Positions 17,746-27,338 of a stretch of DNA of 64,000 bases are shown here, piece by piece. The stretch comes from Pedobacter paludis (GTDB lineage: Bacteria; Bacteroidota; Bacteroidia; Sphingobacteriales; Sphingobacteriaceae). The stretch's first letter is position 1. Every line of letters begins with the position of its first letter. Under the pieces are notes generated by a model. It made no database searches. It was not told where the DNA came from and saw nothing but the letters and a program-made list of their open reading frames with translations. The DNA is taken from assembly GCF_003173575.1 (NCBI RefSeq), contig NZ_QGNY01000001.1, positions 744,001-808,000 of the forward strand, written 5' to 3'. A program made the position numbers and the translations under genes.

Positions 17746-20700
17746 ATGAAAAAACTCTACATACTTTCCGCTCTGTTACTTATAGTTCTTACCTCAAATG
17801 CCCAAGAAAAGAAATGGGACGTAGAAAAATATCAAGGTACTACAAAAACCATCAACGTAAATACGGATGAAGGTACGTGGATGAATCTCGACGTAAGCCC
17901 TGATGGACAAGAAATTGTTTTCGATTTGCTTGGCGATATTTATTCAATGCCTTTTAGCGGAGGTGTTGCAAAATTAATTAGTGGTGGCATCGCCTGGGAT
18001 GTTCAACCCAGATTTAGCCCCAATGGAAAATACATCTCTTATACCAGCGATAAAAGTGGTGGCGACAATATCTGGATTATGAACCGGGATGGTTCCAACA
18101 AAAAGCAGGTTACCAAAGAAAGCTTTAGATTATTAAATAATGCCACTTGGATGCCCAACAGCGAATATTTGGTTGCTCGGAAACATTTTACGGCAAGCCG
18201 ATCTTTAGGGGCAGGCGAAATGTGGATGTACAGCATAAACGGTGGCGATGGCGTACAGCTTACAAAACGAAAAAATGACCAACAAGATGCAGGAGAGCCA
18301 AATGTTTCTCCAGATGGGAGGTTTTTATATTTCAGTGAAGATGTAAGTCCTGGACCTAATTTCGAATATAGCAAAGATCCAAATGGAACCATTTACGCCA
18401 TTCGTCAATTAGATTTAACAACTGGAAAATTAACAACTTTAATTAACGAACAAGGCGGTGCATGCAGACCCCAGGTTTCTCCGGATGGAAATTTAATTGC
18501 TTTTGTAAAACGCGTTCGTTTAAAATCGACACTTTACGTTCAGAATATTAAAACTGGCGAAGAATGGCCGGTGAATGAAGATTTATCTCACGATCAGCAA
18601 GAAACTTGGGCAATTTTTGGAGTTTATCCAAACTTTGCGTGGACACCAGATAGCAAAGCCCTGGTTTTTTATGCTAAAGGAAAAATCAGAAAGACAGAAG
18701 TTGGAACGCTAATTAACAGCGATATTCCGTTTCAGGCGAATACCATTCAAACCGTTCAAAAGGCTTTGCATTTCGAACAACAGGTTTTCAGTAATGATTT
18801 TTCTGCAAAAATGCTGCGACAGTTAACAACATCACCAGATGGAAAAACGATTGTATTTAACGCAGCTGGTTATCTTTATAAGCAGGAAATGCCAAACGGT
18901 ACCCCAGAGAGACTAACCAATGGTTTAGATTTTGAGTTCGAACCGAGTTTTAGTCCTGATGGTAAATTTGTAATCTTTACAACATGGAGTGATGAGCTGC
19001 GTGGTGCCATTAAACGAGCGGATTTAAAATCTGGCAAAACCATTACGCTAAGCGATGAAAAAGGTTTTTATTATTCGCCACAATACTCTACCAAAGGCGA
19101 TAAAATTGTTTTCAGAAAAGGTAGTGGAAATGATGTTTTAGGTTATAATTATGGCAGAGGAACAGGAATTTTTGTTATGCCAGCAAATGGTGGTTCTAAA
19201 ATTTTGGTGTCAGAAAATGGAATCAGACCACAGTTTAACAATACCGATACCAGAATTTATTTTCAAAGTTATGCTGACGGGAAAAAGGCTTTAAAGAGTA
19301 TAGATTTAAATGGCGCTAATGAAAGAACACATTTCACATCTCAATATGCTAATCAATTTGTAATTAGCCCCGACAATAAGTGGTTGGCATTTAATGAGCT
19401 CTTTAATGTTTACATCACACCGATGATTAACGTTGGAACAGCTCAAGATGCTTCTGCGGGCAATAAATCAATTCCTGTAGCAAAAGTAACCACCGATGGC
19501 GGAACTTATATACAATGGAGTGCAGATAGTAGATATTTACATTGGACGTTAGGTCCAAAATACTTCACGGTTGATGTAAATGGTGCCTTTAATTTTGATG
19601 GAACAACACCAAAAACAGAAGCTTCATCAACAGATATAAACTTAACCTTAAAAAGCGATGTTCCGACGGGAATAATTGCCTTGAAGGGAGCACGGATTAT
19701 TTCGATGAAAGGTGATGAAGTAATTGAGAACGGAACAATTTTAACAGATGGAAATAAAATTACAGCAATTGGCAAAGCAGATGCAATCACCATTCCGGCA
19801 AATGCCAAAGTAATTGATGTAAATGGAAAAACCATAATGCCAGGAATTATTGATGTTCATGCGCATCTACGCACCAGTCCTGATGGAATTACGCCACAGG
19901 CAGATTGGAGTTATATGGCAAACTTGGCTTTTGGAGTTACAACTTCTCATGATCCTTCTAGCAATACAGAAATGGTTTTCAGTCAAAGCGAAATGTTAAA
20001 AGCCGGTAGAATGGTCGGGCCAAGAGTTTACTCAACAGGTTCGATTTTGTATGGAGCAGATGGCGATTTTAAAGTGGTAATAAATAGTTTAGATGATGCT
20101 TTGGCAAATCTTCGCAGGTTAAAAGCTGTAGGTGCATTTTCAGTTAAATCTTACAATCAGCCAAGAAGAGAGCAACGCCAACAAATATTGGAAGCGGCCA
20201 GACAGCTGAAAATGGAAGTGGTTCCTGAAGGTGGTTCAACATTTTTTACCAACATGAACATGATCGCCGATGGGCATACCGGGATTGAACATAGTATTCC
20301 GGTTTTACCAGTTTATAAAGATGTTATAAATTTCTGGAACAGTACCGAGGTTGGCTATACACCAACCTTAATTGTTGCCTACGGTGGCCAATGGGGTGAA
20401 AATTATTGGTATGATAGGACGAATGTTTGGGAAAACGAGAAGCTAATGACTTATACTCCACGTTCCATAATTGATTCGAGAGCGAGACGTAGAACAACTT
20501 CAGAGTATAGCGATTATAACCATATTGACATTGCAAAGGCAGCCAAACAGATTGCAGATGGCGGTACAAAAGTAAATTTAGGCGCCCACGGACAAATTCA
20601 GGGTTTGGGTGCACATTGGGAACTATGGATGCTGGTTCAGGGTGGATTTTCTCCCCTTCAGGCCATTAGAGCAGCAACATTAAATGGCGCTTCTTATTTA

Positions 20701-20973
20701 GGAATGAATAAGGAAATAGGATCTTTAGAGATTGGCAAACTTGCGGATTTGGTTATTATGGATGCGAATCCATTAGATGATATCCGAAATTCAGAAAAGA
20801 TTAAATATGTTATGATTAATGGTCGACTTTACGATAGCGCTACGCTAAACGAAGTAGGAACTAGAGAAAAATTGCGCAACAAATTGTGGTTCGAAAATGC
20901 GAAAGGAAACGGTTATATCGTTCCTGTAGGAGAATCGGAAACTTGGACTTTTACTGTTCCACATTGCGATTAA
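17746..20973 (+). CDS. Secreted amidohydrolase with N-terminal TolB-like propeller
   Basis: This 1075-residue protein starts with a signal peptide (MKKLYILSALLLIVLTSNAQ) and is therefore periplasmic or secreted. The first ~620 residues carry repeated PD40/TolB-type blades (SPDGQEIVFD, SPNGKYISYTSDKSG, SPDGRFLYFSED, SPDGKFVIFTTWSD). After a short linker, an amidohydrolase domain begins near residue 640 (GARIISMKGDEVIENG) with the metal-binding HxH in PGIIDVHAHLRTS and later GHTGIEHSI, a possible metal His in NLGAHGQIQG, and the terminal segment IGSLEIGKLADLVIMDANPL. The substrate is unknown. The gene begins 15 bases after the DUF1016 gene, and no separate promoter was recognised. Confidence 0.88.
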   Translation: MKKLYILSALLLIVLTSNAQEKKWDVEKYQGTTKTINVNTDEGTWMNLDVSPDGQEIVFDLLGDIYSMPFSGGVAKLISGGIAWDVQPRFSPNGKYISYTSDKSGGDNIWIMNRDGSNKKQVTKESFRLLNNATWMPNSEYLVARKHFTASRSLGAGEMWMYSINGGDGVQLTKRKNDQQDAGEPNVSPDGRFLYFSEDVSPGPNFEYSKDPNGTIYAIRQLDLTTGKLTTLINEQGGACRPQVSPDGNLIAFVKRVRLKSTLYVQNIKTGEEWPVNEDLSHDQQETWAIFGVYPNFAWTPDSKALVFYAKGKIRKTEVGTLINSDIPFQANTIQTVQKALHFEQQVFSNDFSAKMLRQLTTSPDGKTIVFNAAGYLYKQEMPNGTPERLTNGLDFEFEPSFSPDGKFVIFTTWSDELRGAIKRADLKSGKTITLSDEKGFYYSPQYSTKGDKIVFRKGSGNDVLGYNYGRGTGIFVMPANGGSKILVSENGIRPQFNNTDTRIYFQSYADGKKALKSIDLNGANERTHFTSQYANQFVISPDNKWLAFNELFNVYITPMINVGTAQDASAGNKSIPVAKVTTDGGTYIQWSADSRYLHWTLGPKYFTVDVNGAFNFDGTTPKTEASSTDINLTLKSDVPTGIIALKGARIISMKGDEVIENGTILTDGNKITAIGKADAITIPANAKVIDVNGKTIMPGIIDVHAHLRTSPDGITPQADWSYMANLAFGVTTSHDPSSNTEMVFSQSEMLKAGRMVGPRVYSTGSILYGADGDFKVVINSLDDALANLRRLKAVGAFSVKSYNQPRREQRQQILEAARQLKMEVVPEGGSTFFTNMNMIADGHTGIEHSIPVLPVYKDVINFWNSTEVGYTPTLIVAYGGQWGENYWYDRTNVWENEKLMTYTPRSIIDSRARRRTTSEYSDYNHIDIAKAAKQIADGGTKVNLGAHGQIQGLGAHWELWMLVQGGFSPLQAIRAATLNGASYLGMNKEIGSLEIGKLADLVIMDANPLDDIRNSEKIKYVMINGRLYDSATLNEVGTREKLRNKLWFENAKGNGYIVPVGESETWTFTVPHCD

Positions 20974-20985
20974 ATTAGTTGCTTT

Positions 20986-21052
20986 ACCATGTAAGGAATG
21001 TAAGCTTCATTTAAGCTCAAAGTCTTATATTTTCTTACATTCCTTATATGGT
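20986..21052. repeat. Long inverted repeat between convergent genes
   Basis: Two 19-base arms (20986-21004 and 21034-21052) are complementary except for one position and enclose a 29-base loop. They lie between the convergent amidohydrolase and radical SAM genes. There is no T run, so this is either a factor-assisted bidirectional terminator or a dispersed palindromic element. Confidence 0.7.
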
Positions 21053-21058
21053 TAGTTT

Positions 21059-23254
21059 CTATAAAACCAACAATCCAAATTCCCTTAAAGTATTTATTGG
21101 TTTAGAGTACCAGAACAATTCAAAGTTTTCTATCTTGGATTCGAAATCAGATTTTACCTCAGCAAAGTTGTAAACTTTTTCATTTGAAATGTGGGTTTTT
21201 TCCAAAAATGAAATCAACCACTCACCTTCACTTTTACTGGTTTGAATGCTGAAAGTTTGTTTTTTATCGTGAAAAGTTAGCGAAGCCATTTCCCATGAAT
21301 TTCCTTTTTTAGATTTCGTGTATGTTTCAATGGAAGCTTTTCCACCCAACCAAACTACTTTTGCAGTTGGTTTTGTATTGAAATGATTATCATCATTTAA
21401 AGCACGTTCAATAAAATCAGTTGGGATTTTAGTTTTTGGGATCTTAAAATCGAACCAATCCTGCAATTCATAATCTAAACAAATTCCATGCATAAAATTA
21501 AATAGGGATTTCTTTAACCCGTAACTAAATTTATTGTGGTCGATACCAGTCTTATCAACATAATTTATGTCGTTATTGGCGAAACTTCCAATCGTTTCAG
21601 TTTCTTTAACCACACCAAATCTTTCGGGGTACATGCCCACAGGACTGTGTGCCGTCATAGCGAATTGATGCCAAAAACCTGATTGTAAAACACCTGCCTC
21701 AAACAACTGACGAACCATCTCCAAGCTATCAACTGTTTCCTGAATGGTTTGCGTTGGATAACCATACATCAAATATGCATGAACCATAATACCAGCAGCC
21801 GTGAAATTACGGGTTACTTTTGCCACCTGCTCAACCGTTACGCCTTTATCAATCAGTTTTAATAAACGGTCTGATGCCACTTCCAAGCCACCAGAAACCG
21901 CAATACAACCCGAAGCTTTTAATAGCAAACATAAATCTGCAGTAAAGCTTTTTTCAAAGCGGATATTTGTCCACCAAGTTACGGCCAATTTCCTGCGGAT
22001 GATTTCCAATGCTACCTCACGCATCAAGGCCGGCGGCGCTGCTTCATCAACAAAATGAAAACCGTTCTGACCTGTTTTGGCATATAAATCTTCAATTCTA
22101 TCAACTATTTGCTTAGCCTGAACGGGCTCGTAAACCTTAATATAATCTAAAGAAATATCGCAGAAAGTGCATTTTCCCCAATAACAACCATGCGCCATGG
22201 TCAATTTGTTCCATCGTCCATCGCTCCACATGCGGTGCATCGGGTTAACAATTTCAATTACCGAAATGTATTTATCCAAAAGTAAACCTGTATAATCGGG
22301 TGTTCCAACGTCTGTTTGTTTATAATCTTTTCTAAATGAATCATTTTTATATACAACATCTCCATTTTCGAGCAAAAACGTACGTTTATACATTTGCATT
22401 TCTGCAGGCACAAATCCGCTAATGTTTTGGATCAGCAAATCAATTGGCAATTCGCCATCATCCAAAGTAATGAAATCAAAAAATTCAAAAACACGCTTAT
22501 CAGAAAGTGAACGCAATTCGGTATTTGGGAAACCGCCTCCCATCGAAATTTTAATTTCAGGATAATTGGTTTTTACCCATTGCGCACAACGAAAGGCACT
22601 GTATAAATTTCCAGGAAAAGGAACAGAAATTAAAAACAGTTTCGGTTGGATAGCTTCTATTTTATCCTTTAAAACTGAAATTAAAATATTGTCAATATAT
22701 GTTGGTTGTTGGTATAATGCATTATAAAGTTCGTCAAAAGAATTTGCGCTTCTTCCCAAGCGTTCAGCATATCGGCTAAAACCAAAGTTTTCATCGATAC
22801 ATTCTACAATGTAATCAGAAATATCTTCGAGATAAAGCGTCGCTAAATGTTTCGCTTTATCCTGCGTTCCCATTGCTCCGAAAGCCCAATCTAATTCTTC
22901 TAATTGCGCAAAGCGAGATGCCTGCGGCAGAAAATCATCGCCGCAAATTTGGAGTGCCAAGGTTGGATTTTTCCCTTGAAGAAAAGCAATTACCGCATCA
23001 ATCGTTTTAAGATATTCATCTTTCAAAGCGAAAATTCGCTTCGCATTATCGCTTAATGGCCTCTGATTATTTACGGCAAATAAGTCGTTCAATCCTTTTT
23101 TTGAAAACAATTCTAAAATCACTTCAATGCCCAAATCGGCTTGGCTTGAAGATATATTCTTGGTATTCAAAAATCCTTTTATATACGCCGTTGCTGGATA
23201 TGGGGTATTCAGTTGGGTAAATGGTGGCGTAATGGCAAAGATTTCGGTTTTCAA
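21059..23254 (-). CDS. B12-binding radical SAM protein
   Basis: The N-terminal half resembles a cobalamin-binding Rossmann domain (IQPKLFLISVPFPGNLYSAFRCAQW, KISMGGGFPNTELRSL, FDFITLDDGE) and the C-terminal half is a radical SAM domain. The cluster-binding cysteines read GCYWGKCTFCD, a CX4CX2C spacing at about residues 357-365 rather than the usual CX3CX2C. LYMYGYP-like AYLMYGYPTQT and GGLEVASDRLL are typical of the class. The reaction and substrate are unknown. I choose TTG at 23254 (MKTEIFAITPPFTQLN, 732 residues), because a -7 element at 23271-23278 would put the transcript start between it and the ATG at 23317, which adds 21 unconvincing residues. Confidence 0.82.
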   Translation of the reverse strand: MKTEIFAITPPFTQLNTPYPATAYIKGFLNTKNISSSQADLGIEVILELFSKKGLNDLFAVNNQRPLSDNAKRIFALKDEYLKTIDAVIAFLQGKNPTLALQICGDDFLPQASRFAQLEELDWAFGAMGTQDKAKHLATLYLEDISDYIVECIDENFGFSRYAERLGRSANSFDELYNALYQQPTYIDNILISVLKDKIEAIQPKLFLISVPFPGNLYSAFRCAQWVKTNYPEIKISMGGGFPNTELRSLSDKRVFEFFDFITLDDGELPIDLLIQNISGFVPAEMQMYKRTFLLENGDVVYKNDSFRKDYKQTDVGTPDYTGLLLDKYISVIEIVNPMHRMWSDGRWNKLTMAHGCYWGKCTFCDISLDYIKVYEPVQAKQIVDRIEDLYAKTGQNGFHFVDEAAPPALMREVALEIIRRKLAVTWWTNIRFEKSFTADLCLLLKASGCIAVSGGLEVASDRLLKLIDKGVTVEQVAKVTRNFTAAGIMVHAYLMYGYPTQTIQETVDSLEMVRQLFEAGVLQSGFWHQFAMTAHSPVGMYPERFGVVKETETIGSFANNDINYVDKTGIDHNKFSYGLKKSLFNFMHGICLDYELQDWFDFKIPKTKIPTDFIERALNDDNHFNTKPTAKVVWLGGKASIETYTKSKKGNSWEMASLTFHDKKQTFSIQTSKSEGEWLISFLEKTHISNEKVYNFAEVKSDFESKIENFELFWYSKPINTLREFGLLVL

Positions 23255-23270
23255 AAGGAATTTTTTTCTG

Positions 23271-23278
23271 CAAAAGTA
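23271..23278 (-). promoter_or_regulatory. -7 element of the radical SAM gene
   Basis: The minus strand reads TACTTTTG, matching TAnnTTTG, 17 bases upstream of the TTG start at 23254. It lies inside the longer reading frame from 23317 and so argues against that start. Confidence 0.4.
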
Positions 23279-23324
23279 AGGGAATTTTAGAAGATTAATC
23301 ACTTTTAATACTACCATAAAAGAT

Positions 23325-23414
23325 TCGTCATTTCGAGCGAAGCCGAGAAATCTTTGTAACAGGTTTTCAATTCAAAGATTTCTCCATTCTACTACGTTTC
23401 AGTAGAAAGGACGA
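23325..23414. repeat. REP-like palindromic element
   Basis: Arms GAGAAATCTTTG (23345-23356) and CAAAGATTTCTC (23373-23384) are perfectly complementary, and an outer pair (CGTCATTTC with GAAAGGACG) extends the structure. The phrase CGTCATTTCGAGCGAAGC is the kind of sequence that recurs between genes in Pedobacter-type genomes. Only one copy is visible here, so dispersal is stated from general knowledge. Confidence 0.7.
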
Positions 23415-23489
23415 CTCTTCGAAAGTACATTTAAACTAAATCGCCAATCAAAGCGTTTTATAACTACATCAATACCGTTTTCTACCCGA

Positions 23490-24206
23490 ATGAAAGTTTT
23501 TAGTCTCTTTTTTCTGATGCTCCTGGCACAAATCAGCTTTGCTCAAAAACCGTTTATTTTCCCTAAAGTCAAGGCGCAAGGAACTTCAATTGAGCAACTT
23601 ACACCTAATAACTGGACGGTAATTGAAACTGCAAACGGCGATTTAAATAATGATGGAAGTGAAGATTTAGCTATGATTTTTGAATCAAATAAAATTACAG
23701 ATGAAACCAGAACTTATGGAGATAACGATAGCGAAATCATTAAGGAAACACAGAAACCACGAATTTTAGCTTTATTTTTCAAAGATAAATCCTCAGGGAT
23801 TTATCGTTTATCAACCCAAAACAACGACTTTATTTTACGTTCTCAAGAGGGTGGAAAACTCGGCGACCCGCTAAATCAAATCGGAATTAAAGACCAACAA
23901 CTTTATTTACGCTTTCAAGGCGGTGCCGAATGGCGTTGGGAAATGGGTTATACTTTTAAATTCGAAAACAAAGATTGGTTTCTAACCAGTGCAATAAACT
24001 TATATTTCAACCAAAATACAGGCGACATGACTGAAAGGGTTTATGATTTTAAAACCCGCGAGTTATTTACGACTGTTGGTAATTTGCACAGAAGAGATGT
24101 GGCAAATCGCAAAACAAGCGAAGTTTTGTATTTCTCTCAATTAAGAACTTTTAAAACGTTTAAAAAACCTTGGGCCTGGGAAATTATGCCCAATATTTAT
24201 TTGTAG
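23490..24206 (+). CDS. Secreted protein of unknown function with an FG-GAP-like motif
   Basis: This 238-residue protein has a clear signal peptide (MKVFSLFFLMLLAQISFAQ) and is probably periplasmic. Near residue 50 it contains GDLNNDGSEDLAMIFES, the calcium-binding D-x-N-x-D-G-x-x-D pattern seen in FG-GAP and VCBS repeats, but only one copy is visible. The rest is beta-rich (YLRFQGGAEWRWEMGYTFKF). I do not recognise a named family. Its 3' end overlaps by 23 bases the convergent membrane-protein gene. Confidence 0.75.
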   Translation: MKVFSLFFLMLLAQISFAQKPFIFPKVKAQGTSIEQLTPNNWTVIETANGDLNNDGSEDLAMIFESNKITDETRTYGDNDSEIIKETQKPRILALFFKDKSSGIYRLSTQNNDFILRSQEGGKLGDPLNQIGIKDQQLYLRFQGGAEWRWEMGYTFKFENKDWFLTSAINLYFNQNTGDMTERVYDFKTRELFTTVGNLHRRDVANRKTSEVLYFSQLRTFKTFKKPWAWEIMPNIYL

Positions 24207-24606
24207 ATGAACTTTTTGAATATCTCAATATGTTAAAAGACATTGTCGTAAAAAAAATGATTAAAATGCACGAATAATATATTTTAAAGAGCCATTCAAA
24301 ATTATGCAATCCTATGAATCCGTCATCAAACCATGTTTTAAATAAAGAATGAATTAGAATTAATGCTGAAATAATTATACATGAAAGAGCATAACCCGTT
24401 TTATTCGTTTCACACAGACTTATCGACACTTTTGCCGATAATTGATAATAAATGGCTGCAGTTAGATATGATATTAGTATCATAAAAAGGACGGAAAAAG
24501 AAACATTGTTAAAGACGTTTAGAGACCAGAACGATATAAACAGTATAACTATGGGTGCAAAAAAGGAAAGCACAAAGTAAACAACAATAAAAAAAAGTAA
24601 TTTCAT
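24184..24606 (-). CDS. Small integral membrane protein, unknown function
   Basis: This 140-residue protein has about four hydrophobic segments: MKLLFFIVVYFVLSFFAPIV, VLFMILISYLTAAIYY, TGYALSCIIISALILI and YYSCILIIFFTTMSFNI. No catalytic motif is visible and I do not recognise the family. It begins 38 bases after the BaiN-like flavoprotein gene on the same strand and may be cotranscribed. Its last 23 bases overlap the convergent gene. Confidence 0.65.
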   Translation of the reverse strand: MKLLFFIVVYFVLSFFAPIVILFISFWSLNVFNNVSFSVLFMILISYLTAAIYYQLSAKVSISLCETNKTGYALSCIIISALILIHSLFKTWFDDGFIGLHNFEWLFKIYYSCILIIFFTTMSFNILRYSKSSSTNKYWA

Positions 24607-24644
24607 ATGTTCAAGTTAAGCAATATTTGAGAACTGGATATAAC

Positions 24645-25835
24645 CTAAATATTCTGCGCTATTACAAAACCGCTGGCCCAGGCCCATTGAAAATTATAAC
24701 CACCTAACCAGCCCGTAACATCCAGACATTCGCCTCCAAAAAAAAGATTTGGAATTTTCTTGCATTCTAAGGTTTTAGAAGAAATTTCATTGGTGTCAAT
24801 CCCGCCACGCATTACTTCGGCTTTGTCATAGCCTTTATCGCCTGCAGGTTTAACTTTAAACTCGTGGATTGTTCTTTCAATTAAATCTATTTCTATCTTG
24901 GTTAATGATGCTACAGGTTTGCCCAAAGGTAAAAACTTTCCTAAAGCATCCGTAAATTTCTTGGTGTAGTACCGATTCAGTAAAGTAGATAAAAGGGTTT
25001 TCCCATTTGATTTTCGTTCTTCATCCAAAAGTAAAACTATATTGTGATGTGGCAACAAGTTCAGATTAATCACTTCTCCTCTTCGCCAAAAGGATGAGAT
25101 CTGTAAAATCGCCGGTCCGCTTAAGCCCCAATGTGTAAACAAAATATTCTCTTCGAAAGAAATTTCATCATTACTTACTTCGCAAAAAACCGAATTGCCC
25201 GAAAGTTGGGCAAACCAATCTTCATCTTTTCCGGTAATGGTTAAAGGAACTAATGCCGGAGCCGTTTCTATAATTTTTAAATCGTGTTTACGGGCAAATC
25301 GTAAGGCAAAATCTGTTGCACCCATTTTTGGAATTGGTAATCCACCTGTTGCAATAACAAGCTTTTCAGCCATTAAAACAATCTTTTTACCATTCTTTTC
25401 ATAAGTAACGTTGAAACCATCGGGTAGGATTTCAATATCTTTAACATCGGCATTGCATCGAATTTCCTGACCAAAATCTTCGCAAATGGAGGTGAAAACC
25501 TGAACCACATCCTTCGCATTTTTATCATCAGGAAACAATTGTCCTAATGTTTTTTCTTTGCCTTGAATGCCATAAGTTTCAAAAAAGATAATGGTATCGT
25601 CAACTGTCCATTGGGTAAATGATGATTTAATAAAGTGAGGATTGGCAGAGATAAATTGTTCAGCAGAAGCAAACTGGTTGGTATAATTACAACGACCACC
25701 GCCCGAAATCAGAATTTTGGCACCTGGTTTTTCGTTCTTTTCAAGTACAATTACTTTTTTACCCAAATAGCCGGCTTGTACCGCACACATCAATCCGCAA
25801 GCACCTGCACCAATAATTATTGCATCAGCATTCAT
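24645..25835 (-). CDS. HI0933/BaiN-type NAD(P)/FAD-dependent flavoprotein
   Basis: This 396-residue flavoprotein begins ADAIIIGAGACGLMCAVQAG, a dinucleotide-binding Rossmann motif, followed by LEKNEKPGAKILISGGGRCN, the diagnostic family segment. A second FAD region near residue 160 reads LVIATGGLPIPKMGATDFAL, and the C-terminus has GGECLDVTGWLGGYNFQWAWASG, as in YhiN/BaiN proteins. The physiological substrate of most members is unknown; BaiN acts in bile acid dehydroxylation, which need not apply here. A -7 element ends five bases before its ATG. Confidence 0.88.
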   Translation of the reverse strand: MNADAIIIGAGACGLMCAVQAGYLGKKVIVLEKNEKPGAKILISGGGRCNYTNQFASAEQFISANPHFIKSSFTQWTVDDTIIFFETYGIQGKEKTLGQLFPDDKNAKDVVQVFTSICEDFGQEIRCNADVKDIEILPDGFNVTYEKNGKKIVLMAEKLVIATGGLPIPKMGATDFALRFARKHDLKIIETAPALVPLTITGKDEDWFAQLSGNSVFCEVSNDEISFEENILFTHWGLSGPAILQISSFWRRGEVINLNLLPHHNIVLLLDEERKSNGKTLLSTLLNRYYTKKFTDALGKFLPLGKPVASLTKIEIDLIERTIHEFKVKPAGDKGYDKAEVMRGGIDTNEISSKTLECKKIPNLFFGGECLDVTGWLGGYNFQWAWASGFVIAQNI

Positions 25836-25839
25836 TTGG

Positions 25840-25847
25840 CAAAGTTA
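25840..25847 (-). promoter_or_regulatory. -7 element abutting the BaiN-like start codon
   Basis: The minus strand reads TAACTTTG, ending only four bases before the ATG at 25835, so the transcript would be nearly or fully leaderless. Confidence 0.5.
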
Positions 25848-25931
25848 GAAGTTTTAGGTTTATAGTAGCGACTTGTTTTAATAGCCCCGATTGCAGTGGA
25901 AAGCTTTTTGGTGTAGCAACTATAAATAGAT

Positions 25932-25995
25932 TGTCATGCTGAGGTACGAAGCATCTGCAACCTATGAAACAGATGCTTCGTACCTCAGCATGACA
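25932..25995. repeat. Perfect 26-bp inverted repeat (REP-like)
   Basis: Arms 25932-25957 and 25970-25995 are perfectly complementary over 26 bases around a 12-base loop. The arm begins TGTCATGCTGAGGTACGAAG, a type of sequence that recurs between genes in many Bacteroidota. Bases 25880-25925 (containing AGCCCCGATTGCAGTGGAAA) may be a fragment of another dispersed element. Together they fill most of the 310-bp gap before purK. Confidence 0.85.
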
Positions 25996-26113
25996 GAAGT
26001 TAAAAAAACTTGTAACGTAAAGCGGGACTGATTTTCATAACTGCGGTGTAATTGCGCTTCAAAAAACTTATGATACAAATTAACCATTGTTCCTTTATCC
26101 ATCTTCTTTTTGC

Positions 26114-26121
26114 TATTTTTG
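26114..26121 (+). promoter_or_regulatory. -7 element of purKE
   Basis: TATTTTTG matches TAnnTTTG and lies 24 bases before the purK ATG at 26146. It also lies inside the longer frame that starts at 26110, supporting the later start. Confidence 0.5.
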
Positions 26122-26145
26122 CGTTTCAAAAAATCTATCTTATTA

Positions 26146-27285
26146 ATGGCAAAACAGATTAGCGAATTAAAACTGGGCATTTTAGGTGGCGGACAATTGG
26201 GCAGAATGCTCATTCAGCAAGCCATAAATTACAACGTAACTTCTTTAGTTTTAGACCCTGACCCTGATGCGCCTTGCAAACACATCGCAAACCATTTCGA
26301 AAATGGTTCGATAACAGATTTCGATACGGTTTACAATTTCGGTAAAAAAGCAGATATCATTACCATCGAAATTGAAAAAGTAAATATTGAGGCTTTGGAA
26401 CAACTCGAGAAAGAAGGAAAGATGGTTTTTCCACAATCAAGGGTAATTCGATTAATTCAGGATAAAGGTATTCAAAAACAATTTTTCAAGGAAAATGATA
26501 TTCCTACCGCTCCTTTTCAAATTGTAAATACGAAAGAGGACATCGAGAATAGCCACTTCCATTTTCCTTATATATTAAAGTTGAGAAAAGATGGTTACGA
26601 CGGTAAAGGCGTAATGAAAATCAATCATGCATCCGATTTAGATAAAGCTTTTGATGCGCCTTGTATTATCGAAAAACTGGTTGATTTTGAAAAAGAAGTT
26701 GCGGTTATTGTGGCTCGCAATTCAAACGGTGATATGAAAACTTTTCCAATGGTCGAAATGGAATTTAATCCAGAAGCGAATCTGGTTGAGTTTTTGATTT
26801 CTCCATCTACATTTGCGGAAAGCTTGCAACAAAAGGCAGAAAATATCGCAAAAAACATTGCCTCATCAATGAACATTACTGGTATTTTAGCCGTTGAAAT
26901 GTTTGTTTGTAAAGATGGCGAACTTCTGGTAAATGAGGTTGCCCCTCGTCCACACAATAGTGGCCACCAAACAATAGAGGGCAATTATGTATCGCAGTTC
27001 GAACAACATTTACGATCGATTTATAATTTGCCATTGGGCGATACAAGCAGCATTACCAATGCCATTATGATAAACCTATTGGGCGAAAAAGGTTCGGAGG
27101 GTGTGGCGAAATACGAAAATTTAGAGAAGATTTTAGCTATTGACGGTGTTTACGTTCATCTTTATGGCAAGAAATATACCAAACCATTCCGTAAAATGGG
27201 TCACGTAACCATTGTTGATATTGATAGAGAAAAGGCCATTGAAAAGGCTAGATATGTACAAAGAACATTGAAAGTAATTGCTTAG
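26146..27285 (+). CDS. purK: N5-carboxyaminoimidazole ribonucleotide synthase
   Basis: This 379-residue ATP-grasp enzyme makes N5-CAIR from AIR, bicarbonate and ATP in purine synthesis. The N-terminus [21 protein letters not shown] is the family signature. The ATP-grasp part shows [37 protein letters not shown] and [10 protein letters not shown]...[21 protein letters not shown] use ATG 26146 (MAKQISEL); the upstream TTG at 26110 would add 12 residues and overlaps the -7 element. purE follows after 53 bases and catalyses the next step. Confidence 0.96.
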   Translation: MAKQISELKLGILGGGQLGRMLIQQAINYNVTSLVLDPDPDAPCKHIANHFENGSITDFDTVYNFGKKADIITIEIEKVNIEALEQLEKEGKMVFPQSRVIRLIQDKGIQKQFFKENDIPTAPFQIVNTKEDIENSHFHFPYILKLRKDGYDGKGVMKINHASDLDKAFDAPCIIEKLVDFEKEVAVIVARNSNGDMKTFPMVEMEFNPEANLVEFLISPSTFAESLQQKAENIAKNIASSMNITGILAVEMFVCKDGELLVNEVAPRPHNSGHQTIEGNYVSQFEQHLRSIYNLPLGDTSSITNAIMINLLGEKGSEGVAKYENLEKILAIDGVYVHLYGKKYTKPFRKMGHVTIVDIDREKAIEKARYVQRTLKVIA

Positions 27286-27338
27286 ACGAGCAAAGAACAA
27301 GGATTAAGGAACAAGGATTTAAAGTTAAAACAAATATA

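Noticed and set aside
20986-26000. CRISPR array suggested by several palindromes
   Set aside because: The palindromes differ from one another and are single copies; there are no regularly spaced direct repeats.
25962-26213. 83-codon minus-strand frame near purK
   Set aside because: It starts inside the purK coding region and ends in the perfect inverted repeat, so it is not a plausible gene.
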